Assembly: GCA_007280905.1 (NCBI GenBank)
Contig: QYQM01000001.1
Location: 1 to 37,036 of the forward strand
DNA length: 37,036 nucleotides
Direction: 5' to 3'
Source of the DNA: Porphyromonadaceae bacterium
GTDB lineage: Bacteria > Bacteroidota > Bacteroidia > Bacteroidales > UBA12481
Part shown: in pieces, positions 25,244-33,670 of the stretch
Layout of the letters: every line of letters starts with the position of its first letter
Numbering within the stretch: the stretch's first letter is position 1
Notes under the pieces: model-generated
The model's input: only the letters and a program-made list of their open reading frames with translations
What the model was told of the DNA's origin: nothing
Database searches by the model: none
Translations under genes and position numbers: made by a program

Positions 25244-28237
25244 ATGAAATCAAAAATGATCAATTTTCGAATCTTTTGCTTAATAGCGTTATCCCTTCTT
25301 CAGTATAATTTGGGTGCACAAAATGCTGTTAATCAACATGTTTTTAATTCTTATTACAGCGGAAAGAATTTGGATTACGTGGCTTTTCCATTAGGAGGGA
25401 TCGGCGCCGGGATGCTTTGTTTAGATGGCAACGGAGCCTGGTCTCATCTTTCGGTGGACAACCAACCGGATGTTTTCAATGAGCCATTTGCGTTTGCCGC
25501 CATTTCGATTCCTGAAATCCCCAATGGTGCGAAAGTTTTGCAGGGACAAGTCCCCACCTGGAAAGTTTTCGGCCGGCCCGGAACAGCCAATGGAGGAGGG
25601 GAATACTATTATGGTTTACCCAGATTTGAGAACTGCCGGTTTCTCGCAAGGTTTCCATTTGGTTTAATTGAACTTGATGACAATGATTTGCCTCTTAAAG
25701 TTAAAATATCAGGCTGGAGCCCATTTATTCCCGGGGATGCTGATAATTCCAGTCTCCCCGTTGGTTCCATGGAATATACTTTCGTGAATGCTTCGGACAA
25801 GGCAGTGGATGCGATTTTTTCCTGGAACTCGAAAAATATTATCAGGAAAGATGCAAGGAACGAGATAATAGCCAGTAAGGACGGGTTTATCATGCACCAG
25901 AAGGGGAGCAAAGAAAAACCTGAAATGGAAAGCTGGTTCAGTGTTTTTACCGATCAGGATGCCATAGTCGATCATTGCTGGTTCCGGGGCGGCTGGTTCG
26001 ATGCATTGACAATTTTGTGGAAAGATATCCGCGAAGGAACTATGAAAGCTGATGCCCCCAAAGGAGATAATCCTCCCGGAGCGTCATTATTTGTTCCGCT
26101 TCATATCCTGCCCTTGCAGGAAAAGACAGTTCGTCTGATGTTTTGCTGGTACTCCCCGGATACAAAGATTTCGACGGGTGCACAACCGGCCCCTGCCGGT
26201 CCGGCATTCAGCGATAAACCTGCCCCGGGAGCTGCACCCGGCCAGCAGGAAATTTCCGGATATGCGGGTAAACAATTGGTTAATACCTATTATCCCGATG
26301 GTGATGGGTTGACAGGGACATTGACTTCTCCCGGATTTAAGATTAAAAAGAGCCAGATTGCTTTTCTGATCGGTGGGGGAGGTATAATGGAGAAAACATG
26401 TGTAAATCTCAAGGTTGGGGGCAAAATCGTGCTATCAGCTTCTGGAAAAAATCAGGAGCAACTGGTACCGATAGTGTGGGACGTGAAAGCATTTAAAGGA
26501 AAGACAGCTGTTCTGGAGATCGTCGACAACGAAACAGGCGGGTGGGGGCATATTAATGTAGATCAGATCGTTTTTTCTGATAATCCATCCGTCGATCCAA
26601 CCGCCATTTCTACAGGTGATTTGATATTTGAAGACTTTGAAGGATCAACTTATGGTTCATGGGTCAAATCGGGTAAGGCGGACGGATGTGCCGGCTGCGA
26701 TCCCGAAACCTGCACCGTAGAAAAATATTATAAACCCTGGTATTCAGGGAAGTTTAACGGAATCGGCTCGTTGCAGGAATATTGGATTAAAAACTATGAT
26801 CATCTGAAATCGGGAAGTGAATCTTTTCGTGATGCATTCTATTCCAGTACGTTGGCTCCTGAGGTGATGGAGGCTATCGGAGCGAATCTCACAATACTAA
26901 AATCGCCGACTGTACTAAGAGACACTGATGGAAAACTCTGGGCCTGGGAAGGCTGCGCCGACAATTCAGGCTGTTGTGCCGGCAGTTGCACCCATGTGTG
27001 GAACTATGCACAGGCGATCCCTCACCTTTTTCCGGAACTGGAGCGTTCCCTTCGATCGACGGAGTTCACGGTCAGCCAGAATTCAGAGGGCCACCAAACA
27101 TTCCGGTCCAATCTGCCCATCAATGAACCGCAGCATAATTTTCATGCTGCATCCGACGGACAGCTTGGCGGTATCATGAAGGTTTATCGCGATTGGCGTA
27201 TCAGCGGAGATAATGATTGGTTGTCGAACCTCTATCCACTGGTGAAACAGAGCCTGGATTACTGCATCAAAACCTGGGATCCTGACCATCTTGGCGTATT
27301 GGTTGAGCCGCACCACAATACTTACGATATCGAGTTCTGGGGGCCGGACGGGATGTGCTCAAGCTTTTATCTGGGTGCTATAACCTCTTTTATAGAAATG
27401 AGCAAGTTCATGCAAAAACCGGTAGCCGATTATGAATCACTTCTGGCAAAAGGGAAAGCATTTATGGAAAAGGAATTATTCAATGGAGAGTACTTTACCC
27501 AGAAAATCAGGTGGAATGATCTCCGTGCCGCCGACCCGACTAAAATCCTTTCAGCAACTATCTCTCCTGATGAATCTTATGAACTACTGATTAAGGAAGG
27601 GCCAAAATACCAATATGGTTCGGGCTGTCTTTCTGATGGCATCATGGGTATGTGGATGGCTTCATGTTCGGGATTACCCGAAATAATCGACAATGCTAAA
27701 GTTTCAAGTCATTTGGTATCAATTTATCGATACAATTTTAAAACGGATCTGACAGACCACGATAATCCGCAGCGTCCGACTTATGCCCTTGGAAATGAGG
27801 GTGGATTGCTTCTGTGTACCTGGCCCAGGGGCGGCAAGTTATCGTTGCCATTCGTATACAGCAACGAGGTGTGGACAGGAATTGAATATCAGGTTGCCAG
27901 CCATTTGATGATGAAGGGCGAGATGGAGAAAGGTATGGACATCGTAAGGGCTTGCCGGAAGCGTTATGATGGAACCGTCAGGAATCCATTCGATGAATAT
28001 GAGTGCGGCCATTGGTATGCCCGTGCCCTGTCGAGTTATGGTTTATTGCAGGGATTGACAGGTATCCGCTATGATGCTGTTGAAAGGGTTCTTTACATTG
28101 ATTCGAAGATCGGAAACAATTTCACCAGCTTTCTGTCAACCGAATCCGGCTTTGGAAATACCGGCCTTAAAAATGGAGTTCCGTTTGTTGAAGTAAAAAT
28201 GGGTAAGATTCCCTATGAAAGAATTGTTCTCAAGTAA
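25244..28237 (+). CDS. Secreted GH116 glycosidase (beta-glucosidase/glucosylceramidase-like) with inserted beta domain
   Basis: The 997-residue protein (ATG 25244; an upstream TTG is less likely) has a signal peptide ending near LLQYNLGAQ. Residues about 35-330 are the GBA2-type N-terminal beta domain (YVAFPLGGIGAGMLCLDGNG). The (alpha/alpha)6 catalytic domain occupies roughly residues 510-990, with the candidate nucleophile in HHNTYDIEFWGPDG and the acid/base aspartate in GSGCLSDGIMGMW. Between them lies an extra beta-sandwich-like insert of about 130 residues (SPGFKIKKSQIAFLIGGGG ... GGWGHINVDQIVFSD) similar to domains seen in GH32-type enzymes. The family acts on beta-glucosides or beta-xylosides of glycans and glycolipids. 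Substrate not deducible. It follows the gene graveyard and may pair with GH27 in glycan use. Confidence 0.9.
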   Translation: MKSKMINFRIFCLIALSLLQYNLGAQNAVNQHVFNSYYSGKNLDYVAFPLGGIGAGMLCLDGNGAWSHLSVDNQPDVFNEPFAFAAISIPEIPNGAKVLQGQVPTWKVFGRPGTANGGGEYYYGLPRFENCRFLARFPFGLIELDDNDLPLKVKISGWSPFIPGDADNSSLPVGSMEYTFVNASDKAVDAIFSWNSKNIIRKDARNEIIASKDGFIMHQKGSKEKPEMESWFSVFTDQDAIVDHCWFRGGWFDALTILWKDIREGTMKADAPKGDNPPGASLFVPLHILPLQEKTVRLMFCWYSPDTKISTGAQPAPAGPAFSDKPAPGAAPGQQEISGYAGKQLVNTYYPDGDGLTGTLTSPGFKIKKSQIAFLIGGGGIMEKTCVNLKVGGKIVLSASGKNQEQLVPIVWDVKAFKGKTAVLEIVDNETGGWGHINVDQIVFSDNPSVDPTAISTGDLIFEDFEGSTYGSWVKSGKADGCAGCDPETCTVEKYYKPWYSGKFNGIGSLQEYWIKNYDHLKSGSESFRDAFYSSTLAPEVMEAIGANLTILKSPTVLRDTDGKLWAWEGCADNSGCCAGSCTHVWNYAQAIPHLFPELERSLRSTEFTVSQNSEGHQTFRSNLPINEPQHNFHAASDGQLGGIMKVYRDWRISGDNDWLSNLYPLVKQSLDYCIKTWDPDHLGVLVEPHHNTYDIEFWGPDGMCSSFYLGAITSFIEMSKFMQKPVADYESLLAKGKAFMEKELFNGEYFTQKIRWNDLRAADPTKILSATISPDESYELLIKEGPKYQYGSGCLSDGIMGMWMASCSGLPEIIDNAKVSSHLVSIYRYNFKTDLTDHDNPQRPTYALGNEGGLLLCTWPRGGKLSLPFVYSNEVWTGIEYQVASHLMMKGEMEKGMDIVRACRKRYDGTVRNPFDEYECGHWYARALSSYGLLQGLTGIRYDAVERVLYIDSKIGNNFTSFLSTESGFGNTGLKNGVPFVEVKMGKIPYERIVLK

Positions 28238-28244
28238 AAAGAGA

Positions 28245-28252
28245 TATTTTTG
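28245..28252 (+). promoter_or_regulatory. Predicted -7 box for the YebC gene
   Basis: TATTTTTG matches TAnnTTTG exactly, with ATTG 18 bases upstream (28223-28226) near the -33 position. It lies just after the GH116 stop and 21 bases before the YebC ATG. Consensus match only. Confidence 0.45.
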
Positions 28253-28273
28253 GGGTTCAAACTAGAAACAACT

Positions 28274-28987
28274 ATGGGAAGAGCATACGAATATCGTAAA
28301 GCACGCATGTTTAAGCGGTGGGGTAATATGTCCAAAACATTTACCAGGATCTCTAAAGAAATCATTATCTGTGTAAAGGCCAGCGGACCAGATCCTGCTT
28401 CCAATTCAAGGCTTCGTGTTCTGATGCAAAATGCCAAGGCAGCCAATATGCCAAAAGATACTGTGGCAGGTTCAATCAAGAAAGCGGTAGGAAAAGATCA
28501 GGCTGATATCAGGGAGTTTGTATATGAAGGATATGCACCGCACGGTATAGCTGTGTTAGTGGAAACAGCTTCGGATAACCATACCAGGACCGTGGCCAAC
28601 GTCAGGAGCTATTTCAACCGCACAGGCGGCAACCTGGGTACCTCCGGTAGTGTGAGTTTCCTTTTCGAACATAAGTGTATTTTCAAAGTCAAGGGAAAAC
28701 CGGAAATTGATATCGAAGATTTGGAATTGTCCATGATCGATGCCGGTGCTCAGGAAGTCTTTGCCGAGGATGAAAACATCATCATTTCAGGCGACTTCGA
28801 GGATTTCGGTACCATTCAGAAGTATCTCGAGGATAATTCCTTTGAGCTGATCAGTGCTGAATTTGCAAGAATTGCCACGCAAACCAAAGAACTAACTCCC
28901 GAACAGGCTGCCGAAGTGGAAAAAACTCTCGCCAGATTCGAAGACGACGATGACGTTACCAACGTTTTTCATAATATGGTTTACTAA
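28274..28987 (+). CDS. YebC/PmpR/TACO1-family protein
   Basis: The 237-residue protein begins MGRAYEYRKARMFKRWGNMS and continues TFTRISKEIIICVKASGPDP, the standard YebC opening, then NAKAANMPKDTV and YEGYAPHGIAVLVETASDN. The family has three domains and binds DNA or ribosomes; members act as local transcription regulators or relieve ribosome stalling on proline stretches. The ATG at 28274 is chosen over an upstream TTG at 28250 because the conserved N-terminus begins there. Length is typical. It converges with the epimerase gene. Confidence 0.95.
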   Translation: MGRAYEYRKARMFKRWGNMSKTFTRISKEIIICVKASGPDPASNSRLRVLMQNAKAANMPKDTVAGSIKKAVGKDQADIREFVYEGYAPHGIAVLVETASDNHTRTVANVRSYFNRTGGNLGTSGSVSFLFEHKCIFKVKGKPEIDIEDLELSMIDAGAQEVFAEDENIIISGDFEDFGTIQKYLEDNSFELISAEFARIATQTKELTPEQAAEVEKTLARFEDDDDVTNVFHNMVY

Positions 28988-29007
28988 AGAAGGCCGGTAC
29001 CTTATTA

Positions 29008-30138
29008 TCAGATTTTTCGAATTCCGATACCCGGCAAGTCACTTAGTGTGATTTTCCCGTCTTTGATTTGCATTCCGGTATAGAGATCATTTGAAATCAG
29101 CAGGTTGCCATCCAGATCTGCGAATTCAGCCAATGGTGACAATTGAGCTGCAGCCGACACGGCACAGGAGGTTTCCGTCATGCAACCTATCATAACCTTC
29201 ATGCCCAACGACTTAGCTGTTTTAGCCATTGTAAATGCCTCACGCATGCCGGTGCATTTCATTAATTTTATATTGATACCGTGATAAACCCCCGCAGCCT
29301 TTATTACATCGGGTAGCCGCTGAACAGCTTCGTCACCGAAAATGGGCAGCGGAGACCGGGCGGTTAGCCAGGCCATGTTGTCAACCTGTTCTTTTGGCAT
29401 AGGTTGTTCAACCATCACAATCCCCATTTCCTTCAGCCAATAAATCATCTCAAGTGCTTTTTCCTTGTCTTTCCAACCCTGGTTGACATCAACAGCCAGA
29501 GGAACATTCGTGACCGACCGGATAGTCTGGACCATTTCACGGTCGTTTTCCCGTCCGAGTTTAACTTTCAGTATTTTAAAACCTGCGGCTTCATTTACTT
29601 TCTGTTTAACTACCTCTGCAGTATCGATCCCTATGGTAAAAGAAGTATTCGGGGTCAGGATGGAATTTAATCCCCAGAGGCGATACCATGGCTGTCCGAT
29701 CAGCTTGCCAACGAGATCATGCAGGGCAATATCAACGGAAGCCTTTGCAGCCCGATTTCCTTCATCAATCTGATCAATGTAGTCAAGGATATCCTCGATT
29801 TGGAAGGGATCTAAAAATCTTGAAAGATCGACTTTGGAAAGGAATCGTGAGGCTGTTTCCTGGGATTCGCCCAGGTATGGAGGCATGGATGCCTCACCGT
29901 AACCTGTTATACCGCCATATTCAATCCGGGTCAGCATCACAGGAGTGGAGGTCCTTGAAGAGTCCGCTATCGTGAAAACATGCTTTAATGCAAGGTTGTA
30001 CGGTTCGAACGAGAGTTTGATTTTTCCGCTTGACAAGTTTTGTGACAAAGCCTTTCCTGCAAAAACTGTCTTGCCTGTGGACAATCCTGCTGCCGCGATC
30101 CCACTTAGCGCTATGAAATTTCTTCTCGTTGTTTTCAT
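29008..30138 (-). CDS. Dipeptide epimerase (L-Ala-D/L-Glu type), Tat-exported
   Basis: The 376-residue enolase-superfamily enzyme has the muconate-lactonising subgroup residues: KVKLG (KxK base, near residue 194), metal ligands in AVDVNQGW, VEQPMP and FGDEAVQ, and the second lysine in NIKLMKCTGM. Such enzymes interconvert L-Ala-D-Glu and L-Ala-L-Glu from murein peptides. The N-terminus carries a twin-arginine signal (TTRRNFIALSGIAAAGLS), so it is folded in the cytoplasm and exported to the periplasm, unlike the cytoplasmic YcjG of E. coli. It lies downstream of an NlpC/P60 endopeptidase on the same strand, a pairing that supports murein peptide processing. Other dipeptides remain possible substrates. 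Confidence 0.9.
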   Translation of the reverse strand: MKTTRRNFIALSGIAAAGLSTGKTVFAGKALSQNLSSGKIKLSFEPYNLALKHVFTIADSSRTSTPVMLTRIEYGGITGYGEASMPPYLGESQETASRFLSKVDLSRFLDPFQIEDILDYIDQIDEGNRAAKASVDIALHDLVGKLIGQPWYRLWGLNSILTPNTSFTIGIDTAEVVKQKVNEAAGFKILKVKLGRENDREMVQTIRSVTNVPLAVDVNQGWKDKEKALEMIYWLKEMGIVMVEQPMPKEQVDNMAWLTARSPLPIFGDEAVQRLPDVIKAAGVYHGINIKLMKCTGMREAFTMAKTAKSLGMKVMIGCMTETSCAVSAAAQLSPLAEFADLDGNLLISNDLYTGMQIKDGKITLSDLPGIGIRKI

Positions 30139-30165
30139 CGATATGTTATTGTAGCTTACTTATTT

Positions 30166-30249
30166 ACCACGGAGGCACGGAGAACATGGAGCTCCACGGA
30201 GTTTAGCCTTTTTCTCTGTGATTCTTTGTGTTCTCCGTGCCTCCGTGGT
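30166..30249. repeat. Intergenic inverted repeat with 20-bp perfect arms (CCACGGAGGCACGGAG type)
   Basis: The left arm 30166-30185 (ACCACGGAGGCACGGAGAAC) is the exact reverse complement of 30230-30249. The 44-base centre has further degraded copies (CTCCACGGAG, TTTGTGTTCTCCGTG). The unit resembles a dispersed intergenic repeat I have seen in many environmental bacterial genomes, possibly a miniature mobile element. It fills the gap between the epimerase and the NlpC/P60 genes and would form a long RNA hairpin between them. Confidence 0.75.
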
Positions 30250-30253
30250 TCTT

Positions 30254-31465
30254 TTAGTTATACCACGGATGCGATTTAAATGATTCCGGCAGGGCCTGAG
30301 TACCGATGATCCTTTTAACGTGCAATAAATTAGTGTGATAATAAGGTTTGAAATTGGTACGTGTTGAATCAAGGCTATTCACCCTGACCAATCCCGAGCA
30401 GTGAATGAACTCAGAATCTCCTATGTACATTCCAACATGCGTGACCTTTTCGGGCGATTCTTCAACTGCTTGTCGTCCAAAGAAAAGAAGGTCACCGGAT
30501 TTTAATTCTTTCCAGATAGCCTCTTGGGGAATCTCCGAGCCTTGAATTACCTGCTGAGAGGCATCGCGTGAAAGGATCAGGCCACCCAAGAGGTAAATGC
30601 ATTTGGTAAATCCGCTGCAATCAAATGCTTTGATGGATGTTCCGCCCCAAAGATAGGGCCGGCCAAGAAGGTTAAAGGCACTATTTAACAGAGCAGTTGA
30701 ATCGGGTATAATCTGTTCGCTCCACTCTTTAAAGTTTCTGCAATCCGCATGGCTGATAAACCCTTTCCGGCCATCCGGCAATTCGACCGGAACATACAAA
30801 CCACGGCCCTTTCCACCGATGTCTTTAGTCAGAATACCTCCCATAACGATATCAGAAACAGGACGGGCGTTTTTATCAGTAGTATTGATAATCAAACCGT
30901 TGTCGGCCAGGTAGATTAATCTTTCCGAGGATTTCCACCTTTCCAGTTCGGATTGGGTCAGTTGCACAATTCCGGCTGATTCGGTCCAGGCAATATACTG
31001 ATCCGGGGTCTGAACCAGGAACCAGCCATTCTCTTCCTGAAGAACCTTTACCGGTGTTCCCATCAAAGCCTGGGTGGCCATCTCGGCCGAATGTGCCGGA
31101 TTGTATCTGAGATTGGCAACAGAAAGTGTCACCAGGCCCCATGTTTTTTCTCCTAAGGCCGTATCCGGAAGCCTGATAATGCTATCGATATAACTAACCT
31201 GTTGAAGCTTTAGTTGAACTTGAAGTTTAGCTAAAGCCTCGGAATTGGTTGTTTTTCCTTTGAGCAGAATTCCGTTGCCGAAATACGAGGCTTTTATGGA
31301 AAAAACTTCGATCCGGCTGTCCGGAACAGCCTGACTTTGAATAGAATCGATCAGGAATTTTGATAATTCAAGATCATTGCGTGCAGGCTTGCACGAAACT
31401 ACAACTCCAAGGATCATCAGTAAAATCCATGGATTACTGATTTTATTTTGCGATTGATACCACAT
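30254..31465 (-). CDS. NlpC/P60 (C40) murein peptidase lipoprotein with SH3-like domains
   Basis: The protein (403 residues from ATG 31465) has a lipoprotein signal (WILLMILGVVVSCKPA). A unique N-terminal region and two SH3-like segments follow (VTLSVANLRYNPAHSAEMAT ... VPVELPDGRKGFI). The catalytic domain from about residue 265 has the cysteine in GTSIKAFDCSGFTKCIY, the histidine in VTHVGMYIGD and the third polar residue in EFIHCSG. It resembles YkfC-type gamma-D-glutamyl-L-amino-acid endopeptidases that release L-Ala-D-Glu from murein stem peptides. An in-frame TTG 72 bases upstream would add a segment before the signal and is less likely. Its presumed product is the substrate of the epimerase encoded next. 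Confidence 0.9.
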   Translation of the reverse strand: MWYQSQNKISNPWILLMILGVVVSCKPARNDLELSKFLIDSIQSQAVPDSRIEVFSIKASYFGNGILLKGKTTNSEALAKLQVQLKLQQVSYIDSIIRLPDTALGEKTWGLVTLSVANLRYNPAHSAEMATQALMGTPVKVLQEENGWFLVQTPDQYIAWTESAGIVQLTQSELERWKSSERLIYLADNGLIINTTDKNARPVSDIVMGGILTKDIGGKGRGLYVPVELPDGRKGFISHADCRNFKEWSEQIIPDSTALLNSAFNLLGRPYLWGGTSIKAFDCSGFTKCIYLLGGLILSRDASQQVIQGSEIPQEAIWKELKSGDLLFFGRQAVEESPEKVTHVGMYIGDSEFIHCSGLVRVNSLDSTRTNFKPYYHTNLLHVKRIIGTQALPESFKSHPWYN

Positions 31466-31564
31466 ATAATTTATAATCCCATTGGTTAAAATAAAGATTG
31501 CCTTTTGACCATTCAACTTCACCTCTTTGAAAGTCAAATGGTTCCGACATAGCCTGACGGATTG

Positions 31565-33628
31565 TTAACCAGTTTTTCTGATCTTTTCAAGCTGTTCCAG
31601 TTGCATGGATGGCGGAACCGGCATATACTGGAAGAACTCCATCGAATAGCTGGCACGCCCGCTGGAGAGATTACGCAAAGTGGTAGCATACCCGAACATC
31701 TCCTGCAGGGGGACAAATCCATTAACTTTCTGCGATCCCTTCCGGTGACGCCGCATCGATTCAATTTTACCGCGACGGCGGTTGAGGTTGCCAACAATCT
31801 CGCCGATATAATCATCAGGAGTATTCACTTCGATACTCATAACGGGTTCCAACAGAACGGGATTGGCCTTCATGAATCCATGTTTAAAACAGATAGATGC
31901 ACAGGTTTGAAAAGCCATATCACTGGAATCAACCGGATGGAAACCTCCGTCAAGGAGAACAACTTTGACGTCAACAACCGGGAATCCGGCCAGAATGCCG
32001 AGCGCCAGAGTTTTAAGAATACCTTTCTGAACGGAAGGGATATATTCCAGGGGTATGGCACCGCCCTTGATTTTGTTGACAAATTCGAAGCCTTTACCCG
32101 GATTAGGTTCAATACGCATAACGATATGTGCAAATTGCCCTTTTCCCCCTGTTTGCTTGGAATGTTTATAGTTACTTTCAACCTCGTCATGGATAGTCTC
32201 ACGGAAAGCAACTGCAGGCTCACCGATTTCAACCTCCACTCCGAATTCCTGTTTCATCCGGTCGACGATAATTTCCAGGTGAAGTTCGCCCATTCCGGCA
32301 ATGATTGTTTCATTAGTTTCGTCATCAACCCTAACATTGAAAGAAGGATCCTCATTAGCCAGCTTTTTCAGGGCTTCACCCATCTTTTGCTGTTCCTTCT
32401 GGGAAGGCGGGGTAACCTTCAGTTCGATAACTGCCGGAGGAATAGTAATGTTTTCGAGGCAAATCGGATGTTGCGGATCACAAAGGGTGTCACCGGTTTT
32501 AGTAATTTTCATTCCAATGAGTGCAACAATATCGCCTGGTCCGGCTTCGTGGATTTCCTCCCGGTCCTTGGCATGAATTCTCATAACACGGCCAATCCTT
32601 TCAGGTTTTCCCTTGGTGGAATTCAGGATAGCCATTCCACTGGTTAATTTCCCGGAGTAAATCCTGATAAAGGTTTGCTGTCCCACAAATGGATCATGGA
32701 TCAATTTAAAGGCAAGAGCAGCAAATGGTTCTTTTACGGAAGGGCAGCGGGTATGCGCCTTTTCCGGATCGTCAATATCTGTTCCAACAACAGCACCTTT
32801 ATCCAGTGGTGAAGGAAGGTAATCGATTACAGCATCCAGCAAGAGCTGAACGCCTTTATTTTTATAGGCAGCGCCGCAGAAAACAGGAGTGATCAGCAGT
32901 TTAATGGTGGCTTCCCGGGCTGCTTTTTTCAATAATTCTGAACTAACATCCTGGTCTTCGAGGAAGAGGTTCATGATTTCATCATTGTAGTCGGCCAGTT
33001 TTTCGACCAGAAAAACCCTGGCTTCATCACAACGATCGAGATAATCATCCGGAATGGCCATCTCAATTCTTTCATGATCGGAAAAAGCATAGGCTCTGCG
33101 GTCAATAATATCGATAATTCCCTGAAAATTTTCTTCTATTCCGATTGGTATTTGAAATGGTATTGCATTAGCATCAAGGTTTGTATTCATTTGGGTAATC
33201 ACCTCTGAAAAATCAGCACCGGTGCGGTCGAGCTTGTTAATGAAGCCGATTCTGGGCACTTTATAGTGGTCAGCCTGGTTCCAGACTGTTTCACTCTGCG
33301 GCTCTACTCCTCCCACTGCGCAGAAGACAGCGATCATTCCATCAATAACGCGAAGTGACCGTTCAACTTCAACTGTAAAATCAACATGTCCAGGGGTATC
33401 GATGAGGTTAATCTGATGTCCTTTCCATATAGTGGATATCGCAGCAGAAGCAATGGTAATTCCTCTTTCCTGTTCCTGTTTCATGAAGTCCATCGTGGCC
33501 TGGCCATCATGTACCTCACCCATTTTACGGTTTATACCCGTATAGAAGAGGATTCTTTCACTTACTGTTGTTTTACCGGCATCGATGTGGGCAGCGATGC
33601 CAATATTTCTAAACTTATTTAAAGGCAT
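31565..33628 (-). CDS. fusA: Translation elongation factor G
   Basis: The 687-residue GTPase has the five EF-G domains. G1 is AAHIDAGKTT, switch II DTPGHVDF and the NKLD motif is in GFINKLDRTG. Domain III has GMGELHLEIIVDRM, domain IV KHSKQTGGKGQFAHIVMRIE, and domain V LLEPVMSIEVNTPDDYIGEI with EMFGYATTLRNLSSGRASY. It catalyses tRNA-mRNA translocation and, with RRF, ribosome recycling. No rpsL, rpsG, tuf or rpsJ is nearby, so this is outside the classical str operon and may be a second EF-G or simply a relocated gene. The histidine of the GTPase site is kept, which argues for an active enzyme. Confidence 0.95.
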   Translation of the reverse strand: MPLNKFRNIGIAAHIDAGKTTVSERILFYTGINRKMGEVHDGQATMDFMKQEQERGITIASAAISTIWKGHQINLIDTPGHVDFTVEVERSLRVIDGMIAVFCAVGGVEPQSETVWNQADHYKVPRIGFINKLDRTGADFSEVITQMNTNLDANAIPFQIPIGIEENFQGIIDIIDRRAYAFSDHERIEMAIPDDYLDRCDEARVFLVEKLADYNDEIMNLFLEDQDVSSELLKKAAREATIKLLITPVFCGAAYKNKGVQLLLDAVIDYLPSPLDKGAVVGTDIDDPEKAHTRCPSVKEPFAALAFKLIHDPFVGQQTFIRIYSGKLTSGMAILNSTKGKPERIGRVMRIHAKDREEIHEAGPGDIVALIGMKITKTGDTLCDPQHPICLENITIPPAVIELKVTPPSQKEQQKMGEALKKLANEDPSFNVRVDDETNETIIAGMGELHLEIIVDRMKQEFGVEVEIGEPAVAFRETIHDEVESNYKHSKQTGGKGQFAHIVMRIEPNPGKGFEFVNKIKGGAIPLEYIPSVQKGILKTLALGILAGFPVVDVKVVLLDGGFHPVDSSDMAFQTCASICFKHGFMKANPVLLEPVMSIEVNTPDDYIGEIVGNLNRRRGKIESMRRHRKGSQKVNGFVPLQEMFGYATTLRNLSSGRASYSMEFFQYMPVPPSMQLEQLEKIRKTG

Positions 33629-33647
33629 TGTTGTTGTTTTTCCGGGG

Positions 33648-33655
33648 CAAAGGTA
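33648..33655 (-). promoter_or_regulatory. Predicted -7 box for the EF-G gene
   Basis: TACCTTTG on the minus strand matches TAnnTTTG exactly, 19 bases before the ATG at 33628 and inside the 42-base gap after the kinase gene. No TTTG at -33. Consensus match only. Confidence 0.4.
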
Positions 33656-33670
33656 AGAAAAACAACGGGT

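Noticed and set aside
31562-32647. Long (361-codon) plus-strand open frame antisense to EF-G
   Set aside because: The minus strand encodes a full, well-conserved EF-G; long antisense frames are common opposite such biased genes, and the product shows no family features.
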